Both the position numbers and the translations under genes were made by a program. A DNA stretch of 64,000 nt. Origin: Actinomadura barringtoniae (GTDB lineage: Bacteria > Actinomycetota > Actinomycetes > Streptosporangiales > Streptosporangiaceae). Location of the stretch: contig NZ_JAGEOJ010000004.1 of assembly GCF_017573505.1 (NCBI RefSeq), forward strand, positions 496,001-560,000. Reading direction: 5' to 3'. The notes under the pieces are model-generated. The model saw only the letters and a list, made by a program, of their open reading frames with translations. It had not been told where the DNA came from and did no database searches. Shown piece by piece: positions 49,075 to 59,400 of the stretch; position 1 is the first letter of the stretch, and the number at the start of each line of letters is the position of its first letter.

Positions 49075-50271
49075 TCATCGTAGGTCGGCGTTGCCGCGCG
49101 CGGTCCACACCGTCAGTGCCGCCAGGAGTGCGGCGGCGCCGCCGATCCACAGCACGCCGGGCAGTCCGAGTGAGTCGACGATGATGCCGCCGACCAGTGC
49201 GCCGAGGCCGATCGACAGGTTGAACACCGCCACCCACAACGCCGAGGCCGCCTCCACCGCGCGCGGCGCGGTTTTGATCATCCAGGTCTGGAGACTGACG
49301 GACACGCCGCCGAACGCCAGGCCCCACACGATCAGCAGCGCCGTACCACCGATCGTGCTGCGGCCCAGCAGCAGGAACAGCGGGATGGCGGCGGTCAGAG
49401 TCAGGGTGATGATCTGCACGGTGCGGTACGGGCGGCGGGCCAGGGCCGCACCGGCGGCGAAGTTGCCGGCCATGCCCGCGATACCGAACGCGAACAGCAG
49501 CGGCCCGACCAGCCGCGCGTCGATCCCCGACAGGCGCTGCAGCGCCGGGCTGACGAAGGTGTAGGCCGCGAAATGCCCGGTGATCAGCAGGAACGTCGCC
49601 AGGATGCCGATCCGAACGCCGGGGTTGCGCAGCTGCCGGGTCAGCAGCCACGGGCTCATCGCCTGGGATGCGTTCAGCGGCGGCAGCACGGCCAGCAACG
49701 CGACGACCGTGATCAGTGCCAACGCGCCGAGCGCCGCGAACGCGGTCCGCCATCCGGCCAGACCGCCGATCACTGTGCCGATCGGCACACCGAACACGTT
49801 CGCCGCGCTGACCCCGCCGAAGATGATCGCGGTGGCGCGCGGCACGTTCGCCTCGTTCACCAGCCGGACCGCCAGCCCGCCCGCGACCGCCCAGAAGCCG
49901 CCGATCGCCACCCCGACCAGGACCCGGGAAGCCACCAGCACGGCGAAGCCCGGTGCCAGCGCGGACGCCGCGTTGGCGAGCGTCATCAACCCCATCAAGC
50001 TCAACAGCAGTAGCCGCCGGTCCAGGCGGCCGACCAACGTCGGGACCACCGGTGCCGCGATCGCCGCGACCAGACTGGGCACCGTCACCATCAGCCCGGC
50101 CGTGCCCTCGGACACCCGCAGCGCCGAGCCCACGTCGGTAAGCAGCCCGATCGGCAGCTGCTCGGCGGTGACCAGCAGAAACGTGCCCAGCGTCACGGCC
50201 GCGACGGCGGCCCAGCGACTTGGTTCCGGCCCCTGCCGAACGGTGGGGGCGGTCTGCTCAGTGGCCGTCAC
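49075..50271 (-). CDS. MFS transporter (DHA1-type drug/sugar efflux)
   Basis: This 398-residue protein has about 12 transmembrane helices and the motif-A-like LVGRLDRRLLLLSLMGLM between helices 2 and 3, and motif C-like GVPIGTVIGGLAGWRTAF. The start is GTG at 50271 with AGGAGG 6 bases upstream; longer frames read into the operator. It is divergent from a TetR gene with two near-identical palindromes between them, the standard layout of a regulated efflux pump. Confidence 0.9.
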   Translation of the reverse strand: MTATEQTAPTVRQGPEPSRWAAVAAVTLGTFLLVTAEQLPIGLLTDVGSALRVSEGTAGLMVTVPSLVAAIAAPVVPTLVGRLDRRLLLLSLMGLMTLANAASALAPGFAVLVASRVLVGVAIGGFWAVAGGLAVRLVNEANVPRATAIIFGGVSAANVFGVPIGTVIGGLAGWRTAFAALGALALITVVALLAVLPPLNASQAMSPWLLTRQLRNPGVRIGILATFLLITGHFAAYTFVSPALQRLSGIDARLVGPLLFAFGIAGMAGNFAAGAALARRPYRTVQIITLTLTAAIPLFLLLGRSTIGGTALLIVWGLAFGGVSVSLQTWMIKTAPRAVEAASALWVAVFNLSIGLGALVGGIIVDSLGLPGVLWIGGAAALLAALTVWTARGNADLR

Positions 50272-50297
50272 GTCTACCTCCTGGGGGAAGGCCAATT

Positions 50298-50351
50298 TGG
50301 GAGCGATCGCTCCCATATGACGCCGGACTCTAGTATGGGATCGATCGCTCC
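50298..50351. promoter_or_regulatory. Two TetR operators between MFS and tetR genes
   Basis: Site 1 is TGGGAGCGATCGCTCCCA (50298-50315), a perfect 18-bp palindrome. Site 2 is GGATCGATCGCTCC (50338-50351), the same core with one mismatched pair. One site lies close to each start codon, so TetR could control both directions. Confidence 0.85.
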
Positions 50352-50374
50352 ACAAGTTGGGTAGGGTGTGACGC

Positions 50375-51001
50375 ATGGCGCGACCTCGGCAGTTCGACGA
50401 GCAGGAGGCGGTCGCCCAGGCGACCGACCTGTTCTGGCATCGTGGCTACCACGCCACCTCGGTCCGCGACCTGGGCGCCGAACTCCGGCTGACGCCCAGC
50501 AGCCTCTACCGGACGTTCGAGGACAAGCACACGCTCTTCCTGCGCGCCCTCGATTACTACCGGGCCACCGAGTCCACCCAGGCCAAAGAACGACTGGAAG
50601 TCACCGGACAGCCGGTCCGGCACGTGCTGCGCGACTGGCTGCTGTGGCTGGTGGGCTGCACGTCCGATGAGACGACCGGCGCCGCGGCCGGCCAGGGCTG
50701 TCTGGTGGTGAACACCGCTACCGAGCTGGGCACCACCGACGCCGAGGTGAGCGCCCGGACCGAGGCGGCGTTCGAGGTCACCCGATCAGCCCTGCGCTCA
50801 CTGCTGGATCAGGGCCGCCGCAACGGCGAACTGCCCGCCGATCTCGACCTCGACGCCGCCACGGAACTGCTGTTCACCACGGTGCTCGGACTTCGGGTCC
50901 GAGAACGCGCCCAACACGACCCGCAGCGAATGGCCACCGCGATCGACTTCGCCATCCAGGCACTGGACCCCACCCCAACAAGCCATGATCACCCCGAGTG
51001 A
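50375..51001 (+). CDS. TetR-family regulator of the divergent MFS gene
   Basis: This 208-residue protein has the HTH RQFDEQEAVAQATDLFWHRGYHATSVRDLGAELRLTPSSLYRTFEDKHTLF and the AcrR/YxaF-type effector domain (GCLVVNTATELG, which is shared by the TetR_C group with members controlling efflux and dehalogenases). It sits beside two palindromic sites and probably represses itself and the MFS pump. Confidence 0.92.
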   Translation: MARPRQFDEQEAVAQATDLFWHRGYHATSVRDLGAELRLTPSSLYRTFEDKHTLFLRALDYYRATESTQAKERLEVTGQPVRHVLRDWLLWLVGCTSDETTGAAAGQGCLVVNTATELGTTDAEVSARTEAAFEVTRSALRSLLDQGRRNGELPADLDLDAATELLFTTVLGLRVRERAQHDPQRMATAIDFAIQALDPTPTSHDHPE

Positions 51002-51070
51002 CGTTATTCGGGCGGTACGTGCGGTGAAGAACTCATCGGATCGCGGCGAACGAGGGACGCTCCAGCCGTT

Positions 51071-51673
51071 TCAGGGTTGATCGTCTGCTGCGGCGATATC
51101 GCGACCGACGGTGAGGGCTTGCTGGAGTTCGGGTTCGATCGCGGTCCGGAACTGGGCATCGGGTTCGGTCCCGACGGCATCGAGAACGGTGCTGAAGAAG
51201 CACCGGGCGGAGGTGGCCAGCACCACCTGGAAGATGTCGGCATCGGTCAGGCCGTGACGGCGAAGTTCGTCGATGTCGGCCTCGGTGATGGCGGTGGCAT
51301 CGGCCGCTACCCGCTCGGCGAAATCCATGATGGCCATGTCGGCCGGGTCCAGGCCCGCGTTGTGAGGATCGGTGGCGATCGCCTCCACTGCGCCCGCGTC
51401 ATAGAACCGGTCTCGCAGCACCTTCCCGTGAGCGAGGGAGCAATAGCTGGACCGCAGCCGCCGCGCGGCGGCCAGCGTGACCAATTCGTAAATACGCGCG
51501 TCCATGCCCTCCTTGACCGCAGCATTGAGCTGCTGCCATGCGGAATAGACGGCAGGGCGCAACGCGAACACCCGGGTGTAGTTCGCCACGTACCCCAGAG
51601 CCTCACGGTCGGCATCGAACAAGCGGCCGACCTGCTCATCTGCATCATCGTCGGGTGTCTCAAGGAAGCCCAC
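51071..51673 (-). CDS. Carboxymuconolactone decarboxylase/AhpD-like protein
   Basis: This 200-residue protein starts at GTG with GAGGAGGG upstream. The helical core reads YELVTLAAARRLRSSYCSLAHGKVLRDRF, with Cys and His separated by three residues, then LDPADMAIMDFAERVAADATAITEADIDELRRHGLTDADIFQVVLATSARCFFSTVLDAVG. The latter resembles the peroxidase-related CMD group with a Cys near the C-terminus. It may have peroxidase activity. It is convergent with the TetR gene. Confidence 0.83.
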   Translation of the reverse strand: MGFLETPDDDADEQVGRLFDADREALGYVANYTRVFALRPAVYSAWQQLNAAVKEGMDARIYELVTLAAARRLRSSYCSLAHGKVLRDRFYDAGAVEAIATDPHNAGLDPADMAIMDFAERVAADATAITEADIDELRRHGLTDADIFQVVLATSARCFFSTVLDAVGTEPDAQFRTAIEPELQQALTVGRDIAAADDQP

Positions 51674-52036
51674 GATGCCCTCCTCTCGAGCGCACGCCGG
51701 CGAGCGGCGGCCTTGGCGTTCACTGCAACGAACTCCGACGCCAATGCACGAACATTCGGATTGGCACCTAGCTCAGCGTGCTCCGATTGTCCCGGTGCCC
51801 AGCCCCCCGCACGCAGCCATAGCCGACTCTGGCCAACGAGACCAAGCCATCGCGGGCAGTCCCCCTCTCGCTCAGCCAAGTCCTCCCGCCCCGCGTCATC
51901 GCCTCCCTCATGCCGCACTGCGCCACCCGGCCCACGCGAGCCCTTTCCCTCTCCAGCCGACACACAAGGCCTTTCCATGGCGAAGGCCCGAAATCGGGTG
52001 CGATTCCGGGCCTCGTGCCGTACGAAGAAGCCGTGC
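51674..52036. other. Intergenic stretch of about 360 bases without a gene
   Basis: Frames here are short and show no family pattern or ribosome binding site. The composition is somewhat lower in codon-position bias than the neighbours, consistent with decayed or regulatory DNA. I see no palindrome or terminator of note. Confidence 0.5.
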
Positions 52037-53131
52037 TCAGCGGAGGAGGCTCGTCACGGCCGGGCGTCCGCCGTTCCATCCGAGGACGCCGACATAGAGC
52101 CCGTCCGGACCGCCGGCGGTGGCGCGGTCCGGGTGGCCGTTGAACAGGATCCGCCACGAGCCCTCGGGCAGGCCGTGGACGATGTCGGCGTTGCCGGTGC
52201 CGCAGGTGTTCATCGAACGCGGGAACGTCACCCGGGTCGGCGACTTGGACGTCCAGCCCGACCACAGGCTGGTGTTCTGCCGGTACCGGGTCCAGTAGTC
52301 GCACGTGCCGTACCAGCCGAACGAGTTGAACAGCGTGTACTTACCGCCGTGCTCGACCAGCACCGGGTTCTCCTCGATGTACTTGTGCACCGAGTCGGTG
52401 AGCTTGATGCCGGCCCCGTTCTTGTGGACGGGATTGGCCATGGTCTGCTGCGGCTGGGCCGGGTTGAGCCGGACCATCCGCGTGGTGGTGTGCCACGGCT
52501 TCCCCGAGCCCGCGCGGTACCCGGTCTTGTAGGTGAGGACGAGCTGGCCGCCGACGCGGGCGGGCGTCGGGTCGATGAGCGACTGCCCTTTCCCCTCCTT
52601 GGCGACCGTGTCGTAGGCGTGGGCGCCTGCCCCCGAGAAACAGGCCAGTGCACGGTCGTACGGCGTGAACGGTCCGCGGGCATCGGTGCCGCGAGCCACG
52701 CCGATGCAGCGGTTGGACGTGCCGGGCAGCGCGCCGGCGAAGTACACGCGGTACGAACCGTCGGTCGCCTTCACGATCGACGGCGCCCAGACGCTCTTGT
52801 TGCCGCCCATCCAGGCGGCCTTGCGGGTCAGCAGCTTGCGATTGACCTTGGCCCAGGGGCCCTTGAGCTCCTTGGCGGTACGGATCCGTCCGGGCTTGTC
52901 CCAGTCCATCGTGCTCAGCGCGACCCAGCCACTCGCCGTGGCGATGACACCGGGGTCGGCGATCCCGGTCGCCACCGGCGGGTCGACGGGCCATCTCGTC
53001 GCGGCACTACCGCCGTACGCGACGGTGGAAGCGTTCGACCCGCCGTCCCCACCGGACACGACGGCAGCCGCGACAGCGGTCGCAGCAACACAGGCGGCGC
53101 CCGCGACCCCCAGCACTCGGACGTGTCTCAT
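52037..53131 (-). CDS. Secreted GH43-like five-bladed propeller glycosidase
   Basis: This 364-residue protein has a signal peptide (VLGVAGAACVAATAVAAAVV). Propeller motifs fit GH43 and relatives: GIADPGVIATASGWVALST (Asp base), SVWAPSIVKATDGSYRVYFAG, SLIDPTPARVGGQLVLTYK (Asp modulator) and YIEENPVLVEHGGKYTLFNS (Glu acid). Several cysteines suggest extracytoplasmic disulphides. The substrate would be an arabinan, xylan or galactan side chain. It is monocistronic on the minus strand. Confidence 0.78.
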   Translation of the reverse strand: MRHVRVLGVAGAACVAATAVAAAVVSGGDGGSNASTVAYGGSAATRWPVDPPVATGIADPGVIATASGWVALSTMDWDKPGRIRTAKELKGPWAKVNRKLLTRKAAWMGGNKSVWAPSIVKATDGSYRVYFAGALPGTSNRCIGVARGTDARGPFTPYDRALACFSGAGAHAYDTVAKEGKGQSLIDPTPARVGGQLVLTYKTGYRAGSGKPWHTTTRMVRLNPAQPQQTMANPVHKNGAGIKLTDSVHKYIEENPVLVEHGGKYTLFNSFGWYGTCDYWTRYRQNTSLWSGWTSKSPTRVTFPRSMNTCGTGNADIVHGLPEGSWRILFNGHPDRATAGGPDGLYVGVLGWNGGRPAVTSLLR

Positions 53132-53455
53132 CTATGGACTCCAATCGCGGGGTGGGCCCACCCCGACGCATCGCAGTGACTTCAAAGAGGCAGGACCCGA
53201 TCACTTATGACCAGGCCCAGAACAATCAGACAAAGAAGATAAAGGGCATGATCGATCCCCGCAGCGGGAACCCCGGATTCGGCTGCAGCGGAAAGCCTCG
53301 ATGACTCAGCACGAAGGCTGCCAGCCAACTCGGCGTACCACCAACGCTGCGACCGCCTCGGCGACAGCGGACCTGCGCCGGGCACCCAGCCGACTTACAG
53401 ATATTGATGTCTGTGTGTGGCGTGAATCGCTGTGGTCGCGGTGTGGGTCCGAGGT
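53132..53455. other. Divergent intergenic region, no gene seen
   Basis: These 324 bases separate the GH43-like gene from the kinase gene and should carry both promoters. TTGATGT-rich sequence near 53402-53412 is the only AT-rich block close to the kinase start. I find no convincing ORF or inverted repeat. Confidence 0.4.
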
Positions 53456-54853
53456 ATGTTGCCTGGCGTGGTTGAGGATGTTGGGCGAGTTCTGGCGGCC
53501 CGGTACCGGCTGTCGGAGTTGCTGGGGCAGGGCGGCATGGGGGCTGTCTGGCGCGCCTACGACGAGCAGTTGAAAAGGGAGGTGGCCGTCAAGGAGCTTC
53601 GGCTCCCCGAGGGTTTCACCGACGCCGAGCGTGAGTCGTGGATCGCGCGGCTGGACCGGGAGGCGAGCGCCGCCGCCCGATTGAAACACCCCGGCATCAT
53701 CACCGTTCACGACCGGGTCACCGGTGACGACGGGCGCCCCTGGATCGTCATGGAACTGGTCCACGGGCGTTCCCTGGACGATCTGATCCGGACGAACGGA
53801 CCGCTCCCCGCCGACCGGGTCGCCGACATCGGGCTGCAGATCCTGGACGCCCTGCGCACCGCCCACCAGGCAGGCATCACCCACCGCGACATCAAGCCCG
53901 CCAACGTACTGCTCGAGGGCGATCGTGTCGTGCTGACCGACTTCGGGATCGCCAGAGTCGACGGCGAGGCCGCTCTGACCCGTTCGGGCGCGCTGATCGG
54001 AACGCCTTCGTTCATGTCCCCCGAACAAGTACGCGGCCTGCCGGCCACCGCGGAGTCCGACCTGTGGTCCCTGGGCGCGACACTGTTCACCGCTCTGGAG
54101 GGCCATCCGCCGTTCGGCGGCGCCAGTCCCGGAGCGGTCATGGTCGCCATCGCCACCGAAGACCCCGCTGCCCATGCCGGCCCTCTCGCTCCCGCCATCA
54201 GCGGACTGCTGCACAAAGACCCCGCCGAACGGCTGCGCGCCGACCAACTCCATGTGCTGCTGACCAGGCGACCCATGCCACAACACCAAGTCCCGGTCCC
54301 ACCACCGCAGCCCGGGTTTCCTCAATACCGGCAGCCGCCGATGGCAGGCGGGCCCGGGCCGTGGGGTGACGGGCCGAGGCCGTTGGCGGCGACACCCAGG
54401 CCAGGGGCGTACGGCGCGGCGGCGGTGATCGCCGGCATCCTGGCACTGCTCACCGCCGGCATGCTCGTCTGGTTCGCGCTCTACAACGTCGTCTACGCCA
54501 GCGGAGCGGGCGGTCGCTGGTCCAGCCTGGTGGTGGAGAACGTGCTCGGCGGCTTCATCAGCGCCGGGGTGCTGTTGGTCGCCGCAGGGTTCACAGTCGC
54601 TCGCAGCATTCCCGGCGCGTGGACGCTGTGCGCGCTCTGCGTGTTCTACGCGGTGGCGACGATCTTCCTGGGGCCGCTTCAGGGGAGCACGACCTTGGGT
54701 GCCCAGCTCACGTTCGTCTTCGGCTTCGGCAAGAGCAACGGCATCGCCGTAGGCCTGTCGATCATCTTCGGTGTCCTGACGGCGATCATGGCGGCGATCG
54801 CCGGCAGCGTGAAGTCGTACGGACCGACCACCGCCACGCCGCACCGCTCGTGA
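53456..54853 (+). CDS. Membrane-anchored Ser/Thr protein kinase
   Basis: This 465-residue protein has an N-terminal Hanks-type kinase (about residues 15-275): LGQGGMGAVWRAYD glycine loop, AVKEL lysine, THRDIKPANVLL catalytic loop, LTDFGIARVD and GTPSFMSPEQVRG (activation loop and P+1). A proline-rich linker (PVPPPQPGFPQYRQPP) leads to four transmembrane helices in the last 140 residues (AAVIAGILALLTAGMLVWFAL etc.). No PASTA or other extracellular sensor is present; the loops are short. It would phosphorylate cytosolic proteins from the membrane. ATG 53456 has GAGG just upstream. Confidence 0.92.
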   Translation: MLPGVVEDVGRVLAARYRLSELLGQGGMGAVWRAYDEQLKREVAVKELRLPEGFTDAERESWIARLDREASAAARLKHPGIITVHDRVTGDDGRPWIVMELVHGRSLDDLIRTNGPLPADRVADIGLQILDALRTAHQAGITHRDIKPANVLLEGDRVVLTDFGIARVDGEAALTRSGALIGTPSFMSPEQVRGLPATAESDLWSLGATLFTALEGHPPFGGASPGAVMVAIATEDPAAHAGPLAPAISGLLHKDPAERLRADQLHVLLTRRPMPQHQVPVPPPQPGFPQYRQPPMAGGPGPWGDGPRPLAATPRPGAYGAAAVIAGILALLTAGMLVWFALYNVVYASGAGGRWSSLVVENVLGGFISAGVLLVAAGFTVARSIPGAWTLCALCVFYAVATIFLGPLQGSTTLGAQLTFVFGFGKSNGIAVGLSIIFGVLTAIMAAIAGSVKSYGPTTATPHRS

Positions 54854-54954
54854 TCACTTCGCAGTATCCGAGAGCCAGGGACGCAGTATCGGCTTCTCTC
54901 CCTTTGTTGCATTTGTGGCCGGCAGGCGGTCGTGTTCTCAACGGGCGTGGATAC

Positions 54955-55161
54955 TCAGCGCTGAAGATGTGGTCCGGCCGCGTCGCGATACGGCGTCAGG
55001 AATGAGCCGAGGGCCGCGAGTAGCGCGTCGGGCGCTTCCTCGGCGGGGAAGTGGCCGCAGCTCGGGATCTGCAGGCCGATGACGTCGTCGGCGACCAGGC
55101 GCATCGTGGTCTCCACACGGTCGTCTGACGTGCGGCTCAAGACGGCCGACGGCTGCCTCCC
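54955..55161 (-). pseudogene. C-terminal remnant of an alpha/beta hydrolase (epoxide-hydrolase type)
   Basis: The minus strand encodes about 65 residues ending in VETTMRLVADDVIGLQIPSC followed by GHFPAEEAPDALLAALGSFLTPY, the standard tail of alpha/beta hydrolases with the catalytic His in CGHF. Upstream of about 55161 the similarity ends, and no nucleophile elbow or N-terminal domain is present. It is a gene fragment left beside the aldo/keto reductase gene. Confidence 0.7.
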
Positions 55162-55280
55162 ACAGTCTTGGCGAATATCCGTTCGTCGGCGTGAGCGTCT
55201 GACCGGCAGAGCGTCCAGGATCGCCGGCTGCCAAGGGCCGGCGTCGATCAAGGCGCGGTGATGCAGGCAGAATGGCGTGT

Positions 55281-56057
55281 ATGACGTGGACTGTGAAGCT
55301 GCCTGGTGGTGCCGCACTACCGATGATCGGTTTTGGGACCTGGCAACTGCAGCGCAACGCGGCGTACGAGTCGGTACGCGCGGCGCTTGAGGCCGGTTAC
55401 CGGCATGTCGATACCGCGACGTTGTATCAGAACGAGTCAGAGGTCGGCAGGGCCGTGAAGGACAGCGGCGTGGACCGGGAACAGGTCTTCGTCACCACCA
55501 AGCTGCGCCCGCAGGACGCGCGGCGTGCCCGTCGCACCCTGGAGTCCAGCCTCCGCCAGCTCGACACCGACTATGTGGATCTTTGGTTGATCCACTGGCC
55601 GACGGGCCGGGACGAGCTCGTCTCGACCTGGCAGGAGCTGCTGTCCGCCAAGGACGCGGGGCTGGCCCGCGAAGTCGGGGTCAGCAACTACAGCCCGGCC
55701 CAGATCGACCTGCTCACCGAGGCCACCGGACGCCAGCCGGCGGTCAACCAGATTCCGTGGAGCCCGGGCCAGCACGACCCTGCCCTGCTGGACGAACACC
55801 GCCGTCGAGGCATGGTCGTCGAGGGCTACAGCGGCCTGAAGAACACCGACCTGCGCCACCCGGTCCTGACGGAGATCGCTGAGCGGCACGCTGTTACGCC
55901 CGCCCAAGTCGTGCTGCGCTGGCACCTGGAACACGACATCGTCATCCTCCCCAGGTCGTCCCGCCGTGAGCGCATCGCCGCCAACCTCGACCTGGAAGAC
56001 CTCAGTCTCACCGCCGAAGAGGTCACCGCGATCGATGCCCTCACCCGAACCCGCTGA
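55281..56057 (+). CDS. Aldo/keto reductase
   Basis: This 258-residue AKR has the catalytic tetrad Asp and Tyr in HVDTATLYQNE, Lys in VTTKL and His in LIHWPTG. It also has GVSNYSPAQIDLL, NQIPWSPGQHD (slightly unusual for the NQVE/IEY-type motif) and VILPRSSRRERIAANL for NADPH binding. It is at the short end for the family. ATG 55281 is preferred; ATG 55272 would add three residues. It would reduce a carbonyl compound. No operon partner is intact nearby. Confidence 0.9.
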   Translation: MTWTVKLPGGAALPMIGFGTWQLQRNAAYESVRAALEAGYRHVDTATLYQNESEVGRAVKDSGVDREQVFVTTKLRPQDARRARRTLESSLRQLDTDYVDLWLIHWPTGRDELVSTWQELLSAKDAGLAREVGVSNYSPAQIDLLTEATGRQPAVNQIPWSPGQHDPALLDEHRRRGMVVEGYSGLKNTDLRHPVLTEIAERHAVTPAQVVLRWHLEHDIVILPRSSRRERIAANLDLEDLSLTAEEVTAIDALTRTR

Positions 56058-56221
56058 CCGAGGACGGCAAGCGGGCGGCACGTGAACGGTGTCGTCCCGA
56101 CGAAGCGACACCCGTTTCGGGGGCATACAGGCTCCGGCCGGCTTCGACTTGCTCCACTCGTCTGTACGCGGCGAGTCTGCGGAACTGTTCCTCGTCGGGG
56201 GGCGCAGTGTCGTTCATCGGG

Positions 56222-56449
56222 TCAGGGCGCGACGGGGAGCCGGGGAGCCGGCCTCGCGCGGACGGTGGTCAGGGCATAGAGGAGCAGGCCTGCGGCGGTG
56301 AGGATGAAGCCTGCCCAGACCGTTGACAGGGTTCCCCATCCGGCCGCGAGGGTGACTGCCCCGTCCAGTTCGCTGCGGACCGAGCCGCCTCGAAGATCGT
56401 CGGTACGGGGCAGCCAGGCCACCAGGGCCGCGCCCGCGAGCAGTCCGAT
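56222..56449 (-). pseudogene. C-terminal remnant of a membrane protein overlapping the SARP gene end
   Basis: In a different minus frame from the SARP gene, IGLLAGAALVAWLPRTDDLR and LSTVWAGFILTAAGLLLYALTTV form two hydrophobic helices followed by a stop at 56222. The upstream part of such a protein is absent, because the sequence changes to SARP coding sequence near 56450-56460. The junction is probably a deletion that fused two unrelated genes. Confidence 0.55.
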
Positions 56450-59400
56450 GCGGCTTCGGCGGCGGCCCTGACCACGTGGACGGGTTCACCTCGGGCCTGG
56501 AGCAGGCGGGCCCGCATCAGCATGACCAGGCCCTCCGCGTAGCGCTGGCCGTGGGCCTCCAGGGCCCGGTTCGCCTGGTCGAGGGCGTTCCCTGCCCGTT
56601 CCGGCGATCCGGCGGCCAGCCACATCTCGGCGATCAACGCGAGGTGGTAGGCGAGGCCGAAGCGCGGCGGGTCGGCCAGCGTCGAGGCCACACGCGTTTC
56701 GGCCTCCTCAGCGGTCCCGGCCGGGTCGTCGCCGGTGAGAGCGCGCGCCCAGAGACGGTCCAGCCGGACATAGTGCTCCTGCTGGACGGCGATGCGGCCG
56801 TTGCCCATGGCGGTCCACCGGTCGGCCACCCGCAACACCCAGGCGGCGTCACCCGCCATGGAAGCGATCATGGTCATGTAGTAGGCCCACCTCGCGACGG
56901 CGTTCCCACCGGCCGGGCCGTTCCAGCTGTCGATCATGGCGGAGGCGGCCTCGACCTCCCCGTACAGCGCGGTCACGACGGCCCGCCAGCCCGGCCACTC
57001 GCCCGAGATGTCGCACCAGAACGGAGTGTCGTCCCATTCGGAGCCCACTCCCTCGCGGATGGCGCGTTCGACGACGTTGAAGGACCGGTAGGCGTCGCCG
57101 ATGTCGCCGACGTCCCACTGGTGCAGGCCCAGGGCCTGCCGGCCGTACACCTGAACGACCGGATCGTCGGACGCCTCCCCCCGCTCCGACAGCCGGCGGA
57201 CCATGTGTTCCCGGTTACCCTCCAGCAAGGTGTAGGCCCCGAAGAGCCGGGCGAACAGAAGGCCCGCGGCCTCTGCGTCCCGGCCGAGCCCGCGGGCCAG
57301 CCGCTCCGCCCGCTCCAGGAGGCCGAACGTCGCGGCGCCGTATCCGACCTGCCGCCGCGGGGTGAAGGTGATGAGGGCGAGCAGAGAGAGGGCCGACAGC
57401 TCCAGTTCCGGGAGACCCGCCGTACGAGCGATCCGGGCGGCCTCCAGCAGGTACCGGTCGGCGGCGGCGAAGGCGAGCTTCGCCGTCGCGCGCCGTCCCG
57501 CGCTCATCATCGCCTCCGCCGTACGGACCGGATCGGCGAGCGGACCCGCCGCTCCCAGGTGGTGGGCGAGCCGTTCGGGAACGGCCTCGTCGTCCGCGCC
57601 GCCGCCCGCGCCGCCGTGCGCGCCGTCGCCCGCGCGGCCGTCTTCGAGCGCGTCCGCGATGCGCAGGTGCAGCCTGATGGCCTGCTGGTGGGCCATCGTC
57701 TCGGTGACCGACTCGCGGACCAGGTCGTGCGAGAAGCGCAGGGAGAACGGGTCGTCCAGCGTCGGCTCCAGCATGCCGAGCGCCCGCAACGGATCGAGAA
57801 GTTCGAGGCAGGTCGCGACGTCGATCCCGGCCACGCTCGCGAGCAGCCGGAGCTCGACGTCCCGGCCGATGAGCGCTGCGATCCGCAGCAGCTCCCCCGC
57901 CTCGGGGCCGAGGCCGGCCATCCGATCGCGGACGACATCGCGGACCGTGGACGGCACCCCGATCCGGTTCGTACCGTCGCCGAGCCCGCCGCTGTCGTTG
58001 AGAAGCCGCGACAGTTCGCGGACGTAGAACGGATTGCCGGCGGTACGGGCATGGATGTCGTGGGCGAGGTCCGCGTCGGGTTCACGGCCGATCTCACGGC
58101 GGATCAGCTCGGTGACGTCATCCGGGCCGAGCGGGCCGAGCCCGATCCTGCGGTGGCCGGGCAGCCGGCCGACGGCGGCCAGGAGCCGGGAGAGGTCGGA
58201 TCCCGGGACGGGCGCCCGGTCGCGGAGCGATCCGATGATCGCCGAACGCGCCGGGAGACGGCCGGCCAGATGGCCGAACAACTGGAGCGAGGTGGCATCG
58301 GCTCACTGGAGGTCATCGACGATGAGCAGCAGCGGCTGCTGGGCGGCGGCCTGGCCGATCACGTCGACGACCTGCTCGAACAGGCGGAACTGGCCGCGGC
58401 TGCCGGTGAGCATGGGCGCGACGCCGTCCGGCGAGCCCAGCAGGACACCGAGATCGCTGCTCCGCCATTTCTCGCGTGCCTGAGCCGGCAGGGTGTCGAG
58501 CACGAGGGTGAGGGCCCGTTCCCACGGCCACATCGCGGGCGTTCCGTCGCCTTCCAGGCACGCGGCACAGATGACGAGCGCGCCGCTCCTTCTGGCGTCG
58601 GCGGCGGCCTCCTCCAGGAGACTGCTCTTGCCCACTCCCGGCTCGCCTTCGACGATGCCGAGTCCCGTACGTCCGTTCAACGCCTCCCGTACGGCCTGCC
58701 GCAGCACGGCGAGTTCCTCGATCCGCCCGACCAGACCGGAGCCCCCGCTCTCGATCGCCGTGCCGAGGGCGGGCGTCGAGATCTGGGTGAGGACTCGCAG
58801 GTGCGCGGCCCGCAGCGCCGGACCGGGTTCGATGCCGAGGCCCTCGGCGAGGCGGTCCCGGAACGTGCCGAAGGCGGCCAGCACCTCGGCCTGACGACCG
58901 GCGGCGCCGAGTGTCGAGACGAGGGCGGCCTGAACGGGTTCGTGGAACGGCCCCATCCGGGCGGCGAGATGCAACGCGGGGAGCACCCGTTCCGGCCGGC
59001 CCAGCGACACCGCCAGCTCCGCAGCGGCGGTGCAAGCCGAAAAGAACTCCTCATCGATGGCCGAGAAGACCGCCATCGCGGCCGTTCCGTGAGCGAATCC
59101 GTCCCCGACCGGCCCCCGCCACAGGCCAAGCGCCTCAACGTATTGGTCGAGCGCCCGCTCTCCCTCTCCCCCGGCCAGGCTCGCCGCCGCAGCCTCGAGG
59201 AGTTCCCGGAAGGCGACCAGATCCAAGGTGCCGGAATCGGTGCTGAACACGTACGCGTTGCCCCGGCGATGCAAATAGGAGCCGGTTCCCCGGGCGCCGA
59301 TCGAGGGTTCGAGCAGCCGCCGCAGGCCGCCGACGTACTTGTGAATGACCTTGAGAGCGCTGGCCGGCGGGTCATCGCCCCAGATCAGGTCGATCAACTC

